From Branchiostoma floridae (Eukaryota; Chordata; Leptocardii; Amphioxiformes; Branchiostomatidae): a stretch of 40,447 nt of DNA. Where the stretch lies: assembly GCF_000003815.2 (NCBI RefSeq), contig NC_049992.1, positions 12,319,917 through 12,360,363 of the forward strand, written 5' to 3'. Position numbers and translations under genes: made by a program. Of the stretch, positions 1 to 13,400 are shown piece after piece; position 1 is the stretch's first letter, and every line of letters begins with the position of its first letter. The notes beneath the pieces were generated by a model that was given only the letters and a program-made list of their open reading frames with translations, made no database searches and was not told the origin of the DNA.

Positions 1-408
1 GGGGATGGGTATGGATTGGTGGGGATGAGTTTTTATTGGGAGAGATGTGTCTGGATTTGTAGGGATGAGTCTGGATTGGTGGGGATGAGTATGGATTGGT
101 GGGGATGCGTGTGGATTGGTGGGCATGGGTGGGGATTGGTGGGGATGGGTATGGATTGGTAGGGATGGGTATGGATTGGTGGGGATGAGTGAGGATTGGT
201 GGGGATGAGTATGGATTGGTAGGGATGAGTATGCATTGGTGGAGATGAGTGTGGATTGTTGGGGATGAGTGAGGATTGGTGGGGATGGGTGGGTATTGGT
301 GGGGATGGGGATGGATTGGTAGGGATGGGTGGGGATTGGTAGGGATGGGTGGGGATTGGTAGGGATGGTTGGGGATTGGTAGGGATGGGTGGGGATTGGC
401 AGGGATGT
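1..408. repeat. 20-bp G-rich minisatellite
   Basis: About 20 tandem copies of a 20-bp unit close to GGGGATGGGTATGGATTGGT run from the left edge to about 408. The array continues beyond the window. Every unit keeps the exact 20-bp register, with base substitutions but no insertion or deletion. The unit is itself a decayed dimer of a 10-bp G-rich motif. The long minus-strand reading frame across it (repeating HP, QS and PIHTHP residues) is a by-product of the repeat, not a gene. Confidence 0.95.
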
Positions 409-1464
409 TCATCTGTATAGAGGCATTGCTTTAGCTGCCTTCTGCCTAGCGAGATCCTGTCTGCCTGTGACTGTGCCTAATGCTTGTCCTTTGTGTCTAG
501 CATACATGCGACTGCTGTCTCATTTGCATACTTGTGACTGGCTACATGCGGCCGTTACCAAGTTTTATATGTATTTTCGTAGAACTAAAAGATCAAATAT
601 GAAATTTAACCATTTCAGAGAGTGGTTTTCTATAAATTGTGTTTGCCGAACTTAATTTCATTAGATACATACCTATTGTTTCCCCGCTGTTTCTTATAAC
701 TTGTGATTGCATAATCGTATGCAAGATGGTTCTTGAACTTCACCAAACCGGATATTGACACAATTGTAGTGAATAAGCAGAAAGCGTTCTCGATTTTAAA
801 TCAACTATGACGTTTGAAAAATCATAGAATCACGTATTAAGGCCAAGACCCAATGAATAAATAAGAGCAGCCCGAACCCGAGAACTACAATTCCTACCAG
901 GCAGATAACTCTAACTGAGGGGGCCCTAAATTATCCAGGGTTGGGATTCAGGCAGGGTTGCATAATTGAAGTCAGTAGTGTAGTGGATGAGGGAGCTTCA
1001 GGAATTATAAGCCTCAGTGTTGAAAACATTGCATATTGAAGGAATTTCTGGATAAAGAATTGCCAGAGAACCTCCCAGTATAAGGGAGAGCATGGTTTAG
1101 CACCCTTCTTTCCCTCTTTACAACAAATCCCTAAAAGTACCCAACACACTTTTTGAGAAGATAAGGAGGTAGCATGGTACGCTTGTATCATATGTATATG
1201 TAGCATGGTACGCTTGTATCATATGTATATGTATTTATATCATCTTTAGATAGACAATAGAAAATTCATATCATATATATACAGGGCTTGCCACTACAAT
1301 TGTAACCTATTATATAAACTTTCTTATGAATAAAAAATAATGATAAAAAAATAAAAATGGTACGCTTGACTGAAAATATGAGCCAGGGCACTGTCGCACT
1401 ACACTGAAAAAGCAATTGTGCTTTGCCTCAGTCAAAGGTTAGATGCTAGACCTTCTATTTTTAG
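409..1464. other. Non-coding stretch upstream of first visible ABCF3 exon
   Basis: No exon or RNA gene is recognisable. A 31-bp direct duplication (TAGCATGGTACGCTTGTATC and following bases) lies at about 1171-1232, with a third partial copy of GGTACGCTTG near 1361. The ABCF3 N-terminal exon was looked for here and not found. The sequence is compatible with an intron of ABCF3 whose first exon lies to the left. Confidence 0.5.
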
Positions 1465-4400
1465 CTCCACAGACCCTTACCTTGCCCATGTTTCTCCAGG
1501 AGTGCTTGACAGCAGTGCAGAAGACATTCACTCCACTGAGGATGTGTACGATGCTGTCGGTGACATGTTACTGGAGCTATCGGAGGAGGGGACAGGGGAG
1601 GACAACATCAGGGACATCTGTCTGGAGATGATCAAGGCTCTTAACATGTGAGAAGAGATCACCTTTATAACTTTAAACTAGACTGGAAGTTATATCCCTA
1701 GATCATATCGTTCCAATTTTAATGGCATCAAGAAAAACATTCATGTATTATATCATTACATCAACTCATCCCTTCCAGATACAATCAGAGCAATTGTGTA
1801 CAATTAGATACTGTAAATGCAGNNNNNNNNNNNNNNNNNNNNNNNNNNNNNNNNNNNNNNNNNNNNNNNNNNNNNNNNNNNNNNNNNNNNNNNNNNNNNN
1901 NNNNNNNNNNNNNNNNNNNNNNACAAACATTTTTCTATTATGGTATTAAACTGCAGTCTATGGTGTTATCGCGAACTTAAAGCCACTGCGAAAAGTCTTT
2001 TTTCCCGCTGCTGCGAAATTAAATCCCCGCAAACTTTTACAGTATTGAGAAGGCTATACTGTACAATGCATGCACATGTTGGTAATGGTATAACCTGTTT
2101 TGTGTCTGTTGTATTGTTACAGAAATAATGACTCCAAAGTCACCGAGAGACAGAAACTCAACGCTCCAGTCCACCTTAAGTCCATGGCAGAGGATTTTAG
2201 TAAGTTATGTTTAATTAGAAGTAGCTGAATATTGGTTATTTTTCAGTTTGTTAAATGGAAATGTGTCACATTGTACTTAGAATTCTAATAATCATAAGAA
2301 TCATTTCTAAGTCCATATTTTCCATACCTTATATTTTATAAGTGCAGGTAGTTACAGAATGTAGGTGCAGAAAGCTTTTTGATTTTTTACAAAAATGGTC
2401 CCAATTGGATGGTGATCAAAGTAATTCAAAGCAACTACACTGTACGTCATATTCATTACTTTACCAATTTATGTACTTATTAAATTGCAGATCAGCAATC
2501 AGAAGAATCAGCGAGTATATGGCTGGCCAGGAAAGAATTCAATACTGTAAGTGGTTTATTATGATATACAGTGTATAATGAGTTTCATGCACATTGAAAA
2601 TTGATAGATTATTCTTTTTAAAAGGGGGAAACAGCTTGACTACATCTGCTGAGGTTATTTTTTGCAGCTTTGATTTTTCTTTTTTGTTGTTGTTAATTTT
2701 GAGAAAGCTTTAAGAATGTTTCAGTCTTTTAATGACTTTTTGGTAAGTCTAAATTATTGATGATAAAGATGCTAAGCTCCCTGAAAGGGACTTGTACATT
2801 TTCTAATTGACTTTTGTTCAATTATATGATGTTGTCATTTATACTAAAGGTTTGATTTTGGATTATGTAGGTTGNNNNNNNNNNNNNNNNNNNNNNNNNN
2901 NNNNNNNNNNNNNNNNNNNNNNNNNNNNNNNNNNNNNNNNNNNNNNNNNNNNNNNNNNNNNNNNNNNNNNNNNNTTCATAGATCTTTATGTTTCAAGCAG
3001 GTGAAACATAAATGCCTTTTAATATCTTCCCTCTAGTCAAATTGGCATGGCCACAGCTAGCCAGGCCACTAACAGGAGGGAAGCTAAACTAGACGCATCT
3101 GGCATGAACCGGTCATATGACATTCATGTGGAAAACTTGGACGTCGCATTTGGAGACAAGTGAGTATTACATTAGAAGTATTTATATGCTATCATTGCTA
3201 TGTCAATGAGAAAACCTCCATTTGCTTTATTATTTACATATGTTACAGGAAGAAAACTTTTTTGGGGGGGGGTACACATATTGTCAATTGTAATACAGTC
3301 AAACCTGCCCAAGTCGACCACCCGTGGGACCGGGAAAAAACGGTCGATTTGGACAGGTGGTCGCTGAGAAGAGTATCAACTCAAAACATTCCGGTGCAAA
3401 GTATAATGTGTTTAATGGCAAATAGCAAGCACACTGCACGCACACTGTAAACTGTAAATTCAACCCCAAGATTTTATCGAGCTTTTATTCGATACAGTGT
3501 TCTTAAGCTCCATATTTGTACACTAACGTTTCAGACAGTAAGGGAACTTTGATGCTGTCAGTTACCATACAAGCCTTTATGCGTCGCTGTGTTCTTGATC
3601 GCTGTATCTGAAATAACGGTGCACCTTTCTAATTCAATGCCCGGTATGTCCCGATAGCGTACTTACCCACGGGTAAAGTACAGTTGAACAAAAGCACTCA
3701 CACAGATCTTTCTTAAAAAGGTATGAGCTACACAGATCTTTCTTGAAAAAGTATGAGGCTATATACGTTTCAGCATTCGTTCACCTTATGATGATATAGA
3801 TTGAAAAAAAACTTCTGTAACAACTAAATTCGGATTTTCTTACAACGAAGTTTCCTTACAGTAGACTGCCCCATTGACCCACCCATTGACCACCGCCATC
3901 TGTATTCTAAACATAACATCGTAATGGCAGTCAAAATCCGTCGCAAACTGGCCGATTTCGGTACAAAATCGCGCTAGTTATCATCAAAAATCGATGGAAA
4001 CCTCAATTTTGAAAATGATGCGGTCGTTATGGGTCCCAATTTGGGCCGGTCGCGGTCGCGTTGACCAGGTGGTCGTTGAGAAAAGGTCGCTTAATGCTTA
4101 CGTCAATGGGAAAAAAATTCGGGACCGAGAAAAAGCGGTCGAAATGGCCAGGTGGTCGCTGAGAAGAGGTGGTCGCTTGGGCAGGTTCGACTGTACATGT
4201 AGCACAAGCATTCATGGACAAGCAGATACATGCATCTTCTAGCACTCATTCAAATACAAGCTCATAAAACAGATCGATATTTCAAATCTAACTGATAGAA
4301 TACTGAAACCACAGAAACTATGTGGTCTTGAGGGCTAAGATTTACTGAAATGCAAATAGGGACACAAATGTACAGGTACATGTATCATGGGCCAGAGTGT

Positions 4401-7400
4401 TGCACTGGCGCTCATTAAGTGGTTGATGGTATTGAAATTAATATCATATGAGTGCAATATTAGCATAGATATTTTTCCATGAGAATTTTCTCAAGAAAAA
4501 AGCTCAAAACTAATGTTCTTGTCACATTCCCCCAGAGTTCTACTCCAGGATGCAGACCTCCACTTGGCTGTAGGCAGGCGATATGGTCTTGTGGGAAGAA
4601 ACGGCATCGGAAAAACAACACTACTCAAGATGTTATCAAGGTATACCTATTTTCAATGGGTTCTAACTATGACTTTGCAGCATGTTGAGAAAAGTCAGAA
4701 GTGTTCCAATAGATGACTTGCTTGTATATGAAATGTAACTTACAGGTTTATGACCAAATCTTTTTCAGTGTGAGAGTGTTGTGTTTGTCTGAAATAATTT
4801 ATTTTTGGCACTGCCCCTGGGGTGGAGTCTAATTACAGGGTGTTATGATCAAGTTTGAAATATGTCAGATATTTTGCCTTTCACGTCCCAAACCAAAATC
4901 CATTTCCATTTACACCAGGGTGGAGCAGAGAAAGTTTTGTACAATGCCATTACTAGGGCACAAGATTAGGTACACCTAGTTGACCTCCCAATCCTGCTAT
5001 CCTAGCCATTTAATGCCTCAAAGTTCTTTTTCCTTAGTCAACAATGAGGCGAGAACTGTCTGAACTGTCTGTAGCCACCACGCATCAACCCATGATGCAA
5101 GCGAGTGATTAATTGAACAATGCCAGCAACAACAAAAAATGTTTTGTATTCTGCAGCGGTGAGTTGAGGATTCCGTCCCACCTGTCTGTACTGCACGTGG
5201 AACAGGAGGTCGTCGGGGACGATACCATCGCCATCGACAGTGTCCTTGAGAGCGACCTTGTCAGGTCAAGTCTACTACAAGAGGAAAGAGAACTCACAGC
5301 AACACTCAATTCTACAAGGTGTTTGTTTAAATATAGTCTTGTGTCAAAAAGGCTACCATTAACTATGATAGAAAATTGGTAATATTTGCAAGGAAATGAT
5401 TTCTTGGTCACTACAAAAATTAAAATGTATATAAAATAGTTGTGAATAATTCCAAATTTGCTGTAACCATAATACTAATATGTATTTTTACTTTCTTTTT
5501 TTCAAGTCCATCCACTTTAGATGGCAGGGGAAGTGCAAGATTAGGAGAGGTAAGGAAAATTGTATGTTAGAGTGTAGAATGTACATTTGTAAATGTGGCA
5601 AGTATAACTATATGAATAGTATTATACTACACATCAAATTCTTTTTGACAACTTGTAGTTCATACAAATTGATTAAGATTCTATTGAGAGCATAACAAAT
5701 TCTTTCTTATCTATTGCGTCTTTTATATCTCTAGATCTATGCTAAATTAGAAGAAATTGAAGCTGACAAGGCACCAGCAAGGTAAGATAGTTCTGTCTTA
5801 TGTGTGATATGTGGAGAGCAAACGAATTGAAAAATTGTCTGTGGCTGTGATCTATGTTTTGTAGCAAGCCACCCTGTCTTCACATTTGTAGTTAGCATGT
5901 TTTTAATATATATTGTAAGACGTTTTTAATAGAAAATTTAACTATTTTTACACACTGATCCAGCCATATTTCCCATCTGTATCAATGTTTTTTAGACTTC
6001 AAGGAAAGCTAAGTCACATCTTTTTTCTCCGATACAGGGCTGCACAGATTCTCAATGGTTTAGGATTCACACCTAAAATGCAGGAGATGACCACAAAGTA
6101 AGTCTCTAAGGTTGGGTAAGAAATGTACAATGTATATCTTGTGGTAGTCATGTACAAAGTGTATATTTCATCCATTGTCCATTTGCATGTTGAATTAAAT
6201 CCTTCTACACATTTTGATGTTTAGGCAGTTCTCTGTTCCTATACTAGTCCCTTGGCCACACCTTTGTGCATAAATAACAGCAGAAAGCTAGTCTACTGCA
6301 GCTGGTAGTGGTGTGTGTTTGACTTCTATACAGTTCTTTGTCCTATTTGCAAAGCAAGGGAATCTGTACGTACCATTTTTATTTAAAGTCTTTTGCATGT
6401 CCCAAATGCAAAGTGAGTGCTCTACCCCCTAATGAAGTCCCAAGTCATCACTACTGGTTATATTTCCTCAGTATTTTACCAAGCTTATTCAGCTGTTACT
6501 GTACTTTTCTTTACACACAGAGAGTTCTCTGGTGGTTGGAGAATGAGATTGGCTCTGGCACGAGCTCTCTTCATGAAGTAAGTTTTTCTGGATCAACTTT
6601 TTTGTAAGCTTTAGGCCATGTTGATTTGATTATATGGATGACATCCTCTGGGAACTCCAAAACTGATGCGAGCGAGCGAATAAAAAAAAAGTTTGGCCAA
6701 AAAAAAAAGTTGCCTCCAGTATGAAAAGTGGCCAGGAAGGTTGAACATAGGTTGAACATAGGACTAAGCACATACCGTAGTATGGTATACCAGTTAGGTG
6801 TAGAGACCAGTACATTATACGGGTGCAAGACATTTTTTTTTCTTCTTGGACCAATCCAAAAAAACAGACCTGGAAAAAAATCAGAGGAACAGGTTTCGCC
6901 AATTACAAAATGGACACACTATGTCAGCAGGCATTTGGGGTCTTACCGGGGGCCAGGAAGACAACAAGAGTGAAGTCAAGTCGAGTTTATAGTCAATTGT
7001 ACCAAGTTTCTACAGTCACAGGTACAGAGACAGTTAGCCTTTATTACTTGGAGATGGGATTTTTAAATGCCAGTGGGAGTCCAATAATCCACCAAACAGA
7101 TTCCTTTGCAGCAAAACTGACCAATTACAATTGTTTTGAGTATTGCCAGTTCTCAAGTTTTCACAGACAATCAGGTCCAGGTTCAGATCCGGACCTGAAA
7201 ATGATCCTCTGGACCTGAACGGGACCTGAATTTTCTGTACTGGTACCTCCCCCTACCAACAGTAGAATTTTTTCTTTCTGTCCTTTCACATCTTATTCTT
7301 TGACTTTAGATTTATTTTGGCATTCTACGGCATTAGACTATGATGCGTTATCTGTTTTCTGATACTTTTTTTTCAATCTACAGAATATTTGTGCTCATTT

Positions 7401-10400
7401 TACAGCTGCTTTGCACAATCTATTGTTTGGTCGAAAACTTTTTTTTTTTTTGGAAACGGCCGAAAATTGGTGCGAGCGCGGATGTCATCCATATAATCAA
7501 ATCAACATGGCCTTACCCAGGGTTAAAAAAGTAAGCATTTTCTGAGTGTAATATACAAATCATACAGTACAGACTGTAGCTTTGGTTCAATTATTAAGAT
7601 TTGTATTATTTTTATCATATCATTTTTACTGTACTTTGATATTGCCCTCTTGTATTATTTTTCTGTTTTGGTTCCATTTCTTTAATCACTAGGAATGATT
7701 TTTCTAAAATGATGACTGTCTGTTATTTCCTACCACAGGCCAGATCTCTTGTTGCTTGACGGTAAGTTACATCCAATTTTTATGTGCAAAAGGTTTTGTT
7801 CATTTCATACATTAAAGCTGTTGTCAAGAAAATTTATGCAGTTAATGATAGAATGTTAAAGTACTTGAAAAGATGGAAAGTACTTGAAAAAGCATTTATC
7901 ACCTCAATTGAGAATAATTATAAGTGCATTACCTTTTTATATTGTAGGATAATGAATTTTTGTTTTGTTTCAGAACCTACCAACATGTTGGACATCAAAG
8001 CCATTCTGTGGCTGGAAAACTACCTTCAGGTGAGCTCATTTCTTGCTCCTTCATTCTTATCCTTGGCATAGAACAATAAGTTTTTGACAGTTCTTTACTG
8101 CATTGTTAGCAGGGCCACATACATCACAGAATCATCACAGAACAGTCCTCAATACTTTCATCTACAAGTTTGTGCATGCTTTGACAGTACCTACATGTAC
8201 ATGTGTCATGTACAATTCATTTAGTATCCAAACTATCGCTGTTAGTGTTATTCGAGGTATTCGATGGCTGTTGCCTACCAGGACATCAGTAGATTGGTTG
8301 AAAATTGATATTTAAATTAGCAGATCAAATCACTGGTTAAGATGTAAATCAATCTTTTGCAAAACACCTGCTTTTTGCCTACCACTGCATCACAGTGACA
8401 TCATTGCGATCGCTCGTATACCTGTTCCTAGTTATTTACATGTATAGTTTGCCTGCAGTTCTTCTCTTCCTCACTAGATGGCACTGTATAAAAACATTCT
8501 GTGATTGTCAAAATTGTAGTTGCTGCAACGTTTGAACCTTTCTGTGTTCATGAGAAGCTCAAATTGGCTTTCCTATTCAGTTTTCCTACAATGTTCAGGG
8601 CTCGAAATCCTTTTTTCTGCATACTTGCACTGGTGCAGTAACATTGAAAATTACCTGCACGGCTACACCAGACAAATTGTACCTGCACCACACTGAATCT
8701 AGGAAGTATGAATCATACTAAAATTGTTGAGGAACCATTGCTATGTATTTTTTCTTTTATACATGTAGGTGGTAACAGTCAAAGCAGCTAATAACAATCC
8801 AGAGTACACTTAAATCATAGGACATGTATGTAGGAACCCAGTACATGGTCCAGTGCAGGTTAGGTGCAGGAAAACACCAGAAATACCTGCACAGCTCCAA
8901 TTTAACCTGCACTAACCTGCATATATGCTGGTGGTATTTCAAGCCCTGATGTTAATTGGTTTCTACAGACTTGGATGAAAACCATCCTCGTCGTGTCTCA
9001 CGATCGTCTCTTCCTGGACTCCGTTGCGACGGACATCATCCACTTCCACACCCGGCGCCTGGACTACTATCGCGGGAACTTCGAGATGTTCCTCAAGACC
9101 AAGACGGAGAAACTGAAGAACCAACAGAAGGAGTACGAGTCCCAGAAACAGTACAGAGATCACATACAGGTGAGATACTTTCAGCTTCTAGTATGTTGAC
9201 TAATAGTTAAGTAGTTCAGACCCTTGTGGTGCCTTGTGGAAAATAGGTCAGTAAGTTTCCAGATTTTTATTTCAAAACTACTAAAAGTAAGATTGAAATA
9301 AAAGATAACTTGTTACATGTAGCTTTCTTTTCCAAGATATGAAATAGAGGTAGTGTTCATTATGATAAATGTATAATATTACAGGTATATATATAATTAT
9401 TCATCATCAGTAACAAAATCTTTTATTTGTTATCTTGCATGTTCTAGTGAATGGATGTTAATTAAATGTTAACCATTTTATCCCGACTCAGGTGTTCATC
9501 GACAGATTTAGGTACAATGCGAACAGGGCTTCCCAAGTGCAGAGCAAACTGAAGCTTTTGGAAAAGCTGTAAGTCTGAACTTGTTAGACAATAGTGTATA
9601 ATATATAGTCAATACTAGAGAAAAATTAATCTTCAGTATTCTGTGTTATATAGCTTCTACTTTATACTTCCACTTTATAGCCTATTTTATGGAAAGATTA
9701 AGATACACAAGTAGCTCTTACGATTATTGTCTTAATCATGATAATATTTGTAATTGCTCATAAAAAATTGTTATTGTTTTTTTTTAACTTGTCTTCCAGC
9801 CCAAAGTTGACACCAATTGAGAAAGAACCTGATGTCATCCTGAAGTAAGTATGGAAACTGTTTTATATAAGACATATTTCCACTTTATCGCCTGTCCTTG
9901 GTACTGAAATACATTCACACCAACTTACTATAAATTTTCTTGTGCTGAATAGTACAGTATTTGCACTGGTATTGGCATTCCCATGCAGTGAATCACATTT
10001 AGTCATACTGAAAATACAGTATCTTTCCTTGGTACTGACTTATATTCATACTAAAAATTTAGTATCTTTCCTTGGTACTGATTTGTAATCACATTGAAAA
10101 TGGTTTATCCTTTGCTTGGTGCTGACTTGTATTCACACTAAAAATGCTTTTTCTTTCCTTCGTGCCAACTTCTATACACATTAAAAATTCAGTATCTTTC
10201 CTTGGTGCTGATTTCTGTTCTCATTAAATATGCAGTGTCTTTCCTTGGTACTGACTTGTATTCACACTGAAAATGCTTTTTCTTTCCTTCGTGCCAACTT
10301 CTATACACATTAAAAATTCAGTATCTTTCCTTGGTGCTGATTTCTGTTCTCATTAAATATGCAGTGTCTTTCCTTGGTACTGACTTGTATCCACATTGGA

Positions 10401-13400
10401 AATGCAATATCTGCTAAAACTGCTGTAACTTGCTATGTTTTCCCCAGTAGAATATACCATATGTTTTGCTGATGTGTTTCTTTTCTTTCTTTTTTTGTCT
10501 GTAGCCAATAAGAGCTCAGGCTAGATATCAGTTAAGTTATTGTTTACAAATGCAAGCAATTTTTTTAATGTATCCATGCAAATGTATCCAAATTTGTTCA
10601 TTTCCTTTTTTTTGTCCAGGTTTCCAGATGACATCGAGAAACTGTCCCCACCTATCCTCAGACTGGATGAGATAGACTTCTACTACAGCCCTGACCGGCC
10701 AATCTTCAAGAAAGTGGACATATCAGCAGACCTGGACTCAAGAATAGCCATCGTAAGTCACTCCCAGGAATGTTTTGTTTGTTTTGCATAAGGCCATGTT
10801 GATTTGATTATATGGATGACATCCGCGCTCGCACCAATTTTCGGCCGTTTCCAAAAAAAAAAAAGTTTTCGACCACACAATAAATTGTGCAAAGCAGCTG
10901 TAAAATGAGCAGAAATTATTAGATTGAATAAAAAGTATCAGAAAACAGATAACTAATGCCATAGAATGCCAAAATAAATCTAAAGTCAAAGAATAAGATG
11001 TGAAAGGACAGAAAGAAAAAAATCTATTGTTGGTGGGGGGGGGGGGGGGGGGAAACCAGTACAGAAAATTCAGGTAAAGGTCATGTTCAGGTCCAGAGGA
11101 TCATTTTCAGGTCCGGACCTGAACCTGGACCTTATTGTCTGTGGAAACTTGAGAACTGGCCGACTCCCACTGGCATTTTAAAATCCTATCTCCATGTAAT
11201 AAACTTAAGGCTAACTGTCTCTGTACCTTTGACTGTAGAAACTTGGTAAAATTGACTATAAACTCTACTTGACTTCGCTCTTGTTGTCTTCTTGGCCCCC
11301 GGCAAGACCCCAAATGCCTGCCGACATAGTGTGTCCATTTCGTAATTGGCAAAACCTGTTCCTCTGATTTTTTTTCAGTTCTGTTTTTTTCGGATTGGTC
11401 CAAGAAGAAAAAAAATGTTTTGCACCTGTATGATGTACCGGTCCCTACACCTAACTGTTGGTATACCATACTATTTGTGTTTAGTCCTATGTTCAACCTT
11501 CCTGGCCACTTTGATTTCATACTGAAGGCAACTTTTTTTTTGGGCCAAACTTTTTTTTTTTCGCTCGCTCGCATCAGTTTTGGAGTTCCCAGAGGATGTC
11601 ATCCATACAATCAAATCAACATGGCCTAATTTAAAATTGCCTTTTGTAATAGTAAGGCTAGTTCACCTCTTTCGTGGGATAACCTATATCCGTTGTTTTA
11701 AAAACACGGTATTTATACAAATTATAGGGAGCGATCGACTGTGATTTTAAACTGCTATTTTGAAAATACATATATTGCAATTTACAACCACAGTCTGTCG
11801 ACTTATTATCCTTATATACTATTATTTTTTAACAACGGATATAGGTTACCCCACGGATAAAGGTGAAGTAGCATAACAGTTTTTTTGTACAATAGCACAG
11901 TTTTGTACAATAGGTACAAGCTGTGTAAGATCGGACTGTAAGGTTTGATCTACTTACAATGTATGCCAGGATGGACCCCTACTCTTTTCAATAAGTGCAG
12001 TGAAATCTTAAACGTGCATGAGGTGTGGTTGTCATCAAACATGGGACATCCCATCTGAGACGGCATCCCTGATGAAGATATGTTATAAGTTCTCAATTCA
12101 CCTGAGACAAATGAGGAAATACATGTAGCTGCCTTCCCCAGGGGCACAACATTTGGGCTGCTCGGGATTCAAACCCAGAACCTTTAGATCCTACACCTGT
12201 GTCCACATAGCCTACCTGCCACATTGTCGCAAAGTTAGGATTAAGAACTTGACATTGCCTGACTTCTCCTCCAAGGTTGGTGAGAACGGCACAGGTAAAA
12301 CAACGCTGTTGAAGATTTTGATTGGTGAACTGGATCCAGTGAATGGGATCAGACATGTACACAGGTGAGAAATTATTCACTGTTCACTGTTGTCCAATAG
12401 AATTGCTTAGTGCTTGAATAATTTTATTAGTCATATGAATGAATTGTTTACCATTGTAATTCACCAGAATCGTAAAGAATCCAGAAAAAATATTTACCAC
12501 TAGAGGTAGACAGAAGTTTGAATGTGAAGTTGATAATTCTTTCCTCAGCACACACTGACAGTGTTCTGTCTACCATCGGCAGTCCAGCTGCTAATATGTA
12601 CTAAAGTTGACATACTAAGTAAGGAAGAAAAAGATGACAATGGTGCATGTAGTCTTCATCAGACTGATATGGATAACCAGAAATTTTGTAATTTCCATCA
12701 TCAACAGAAGGGATACTAAAAGAACACTGTTAAGGATGCAGTATTATTTTTAGTTACTAGAGTCAGTGAAGTCTTAATCTATCACAGAGCCTGTAAGAAA
12801 GTTAGCCTGGCAAAAGTTAATCAAAATTGATTCACAGTGCTCAGTATTCTACTACATGTATTAATTTGTGATTACAATAGTGATACGTCACCTATAGGTG
12901 CAGACAGTCTCACCACCCACTATACTACTGACTATCTCGGGTGCCATCCGATTTTTACAGGGCCCGACCTGAAAGGGCGATAGTAATTGGATGGCATTCA
13001 GGCTAATGACTGTCAACAGATAAATTTTTAAAGATCCTTGTACTGTTATTACAATATTTTTTATCAAACCTCTTGTTGTAGGAACCTGAGGATAGGGTAC
13101 TTCAGCCAGCACCATGTCGACCAACTGGAAATGAACGTCACCTCCGTTGAGCTGCTGGCATCCAGGTTTCCAGGTAAAGAAGAATAGCCATCATTTCATG
13201 GGACATGGGAGTTCATCTGTGTTGGTAAACAACATTGTAAACAATAGACTGAACTTTACAGGAAATGTTACATAGATTTCTGTACAAATTGCAAATGTGG
13301 CCTGATAATTTTAACATACAACTTCCTAACATGCTGTCTAACTGCTTATCCCCATTGTCAATACAAATCTGCTGCAGTGAGAAGGGTAACGTCTTGCAAG

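Noticed and set aside
33-236. Minus-strand Pro/His/Ile repeat protein
   Set aside because: Produced by the 20-bp minisatellite (60 bp = 20 residues); it has no gene structure.
1-408. CRISPR-like array
   Set aside because: Repeats are contiguous without unique spacers and the genome is eukaryotic.
12925-13005. Short MITE with GTGCCATCCGAT / ATTGGATGGCA ends
   Set aside because: Only about 11 bp of inverted match and no clear target duplication; too weak to call.
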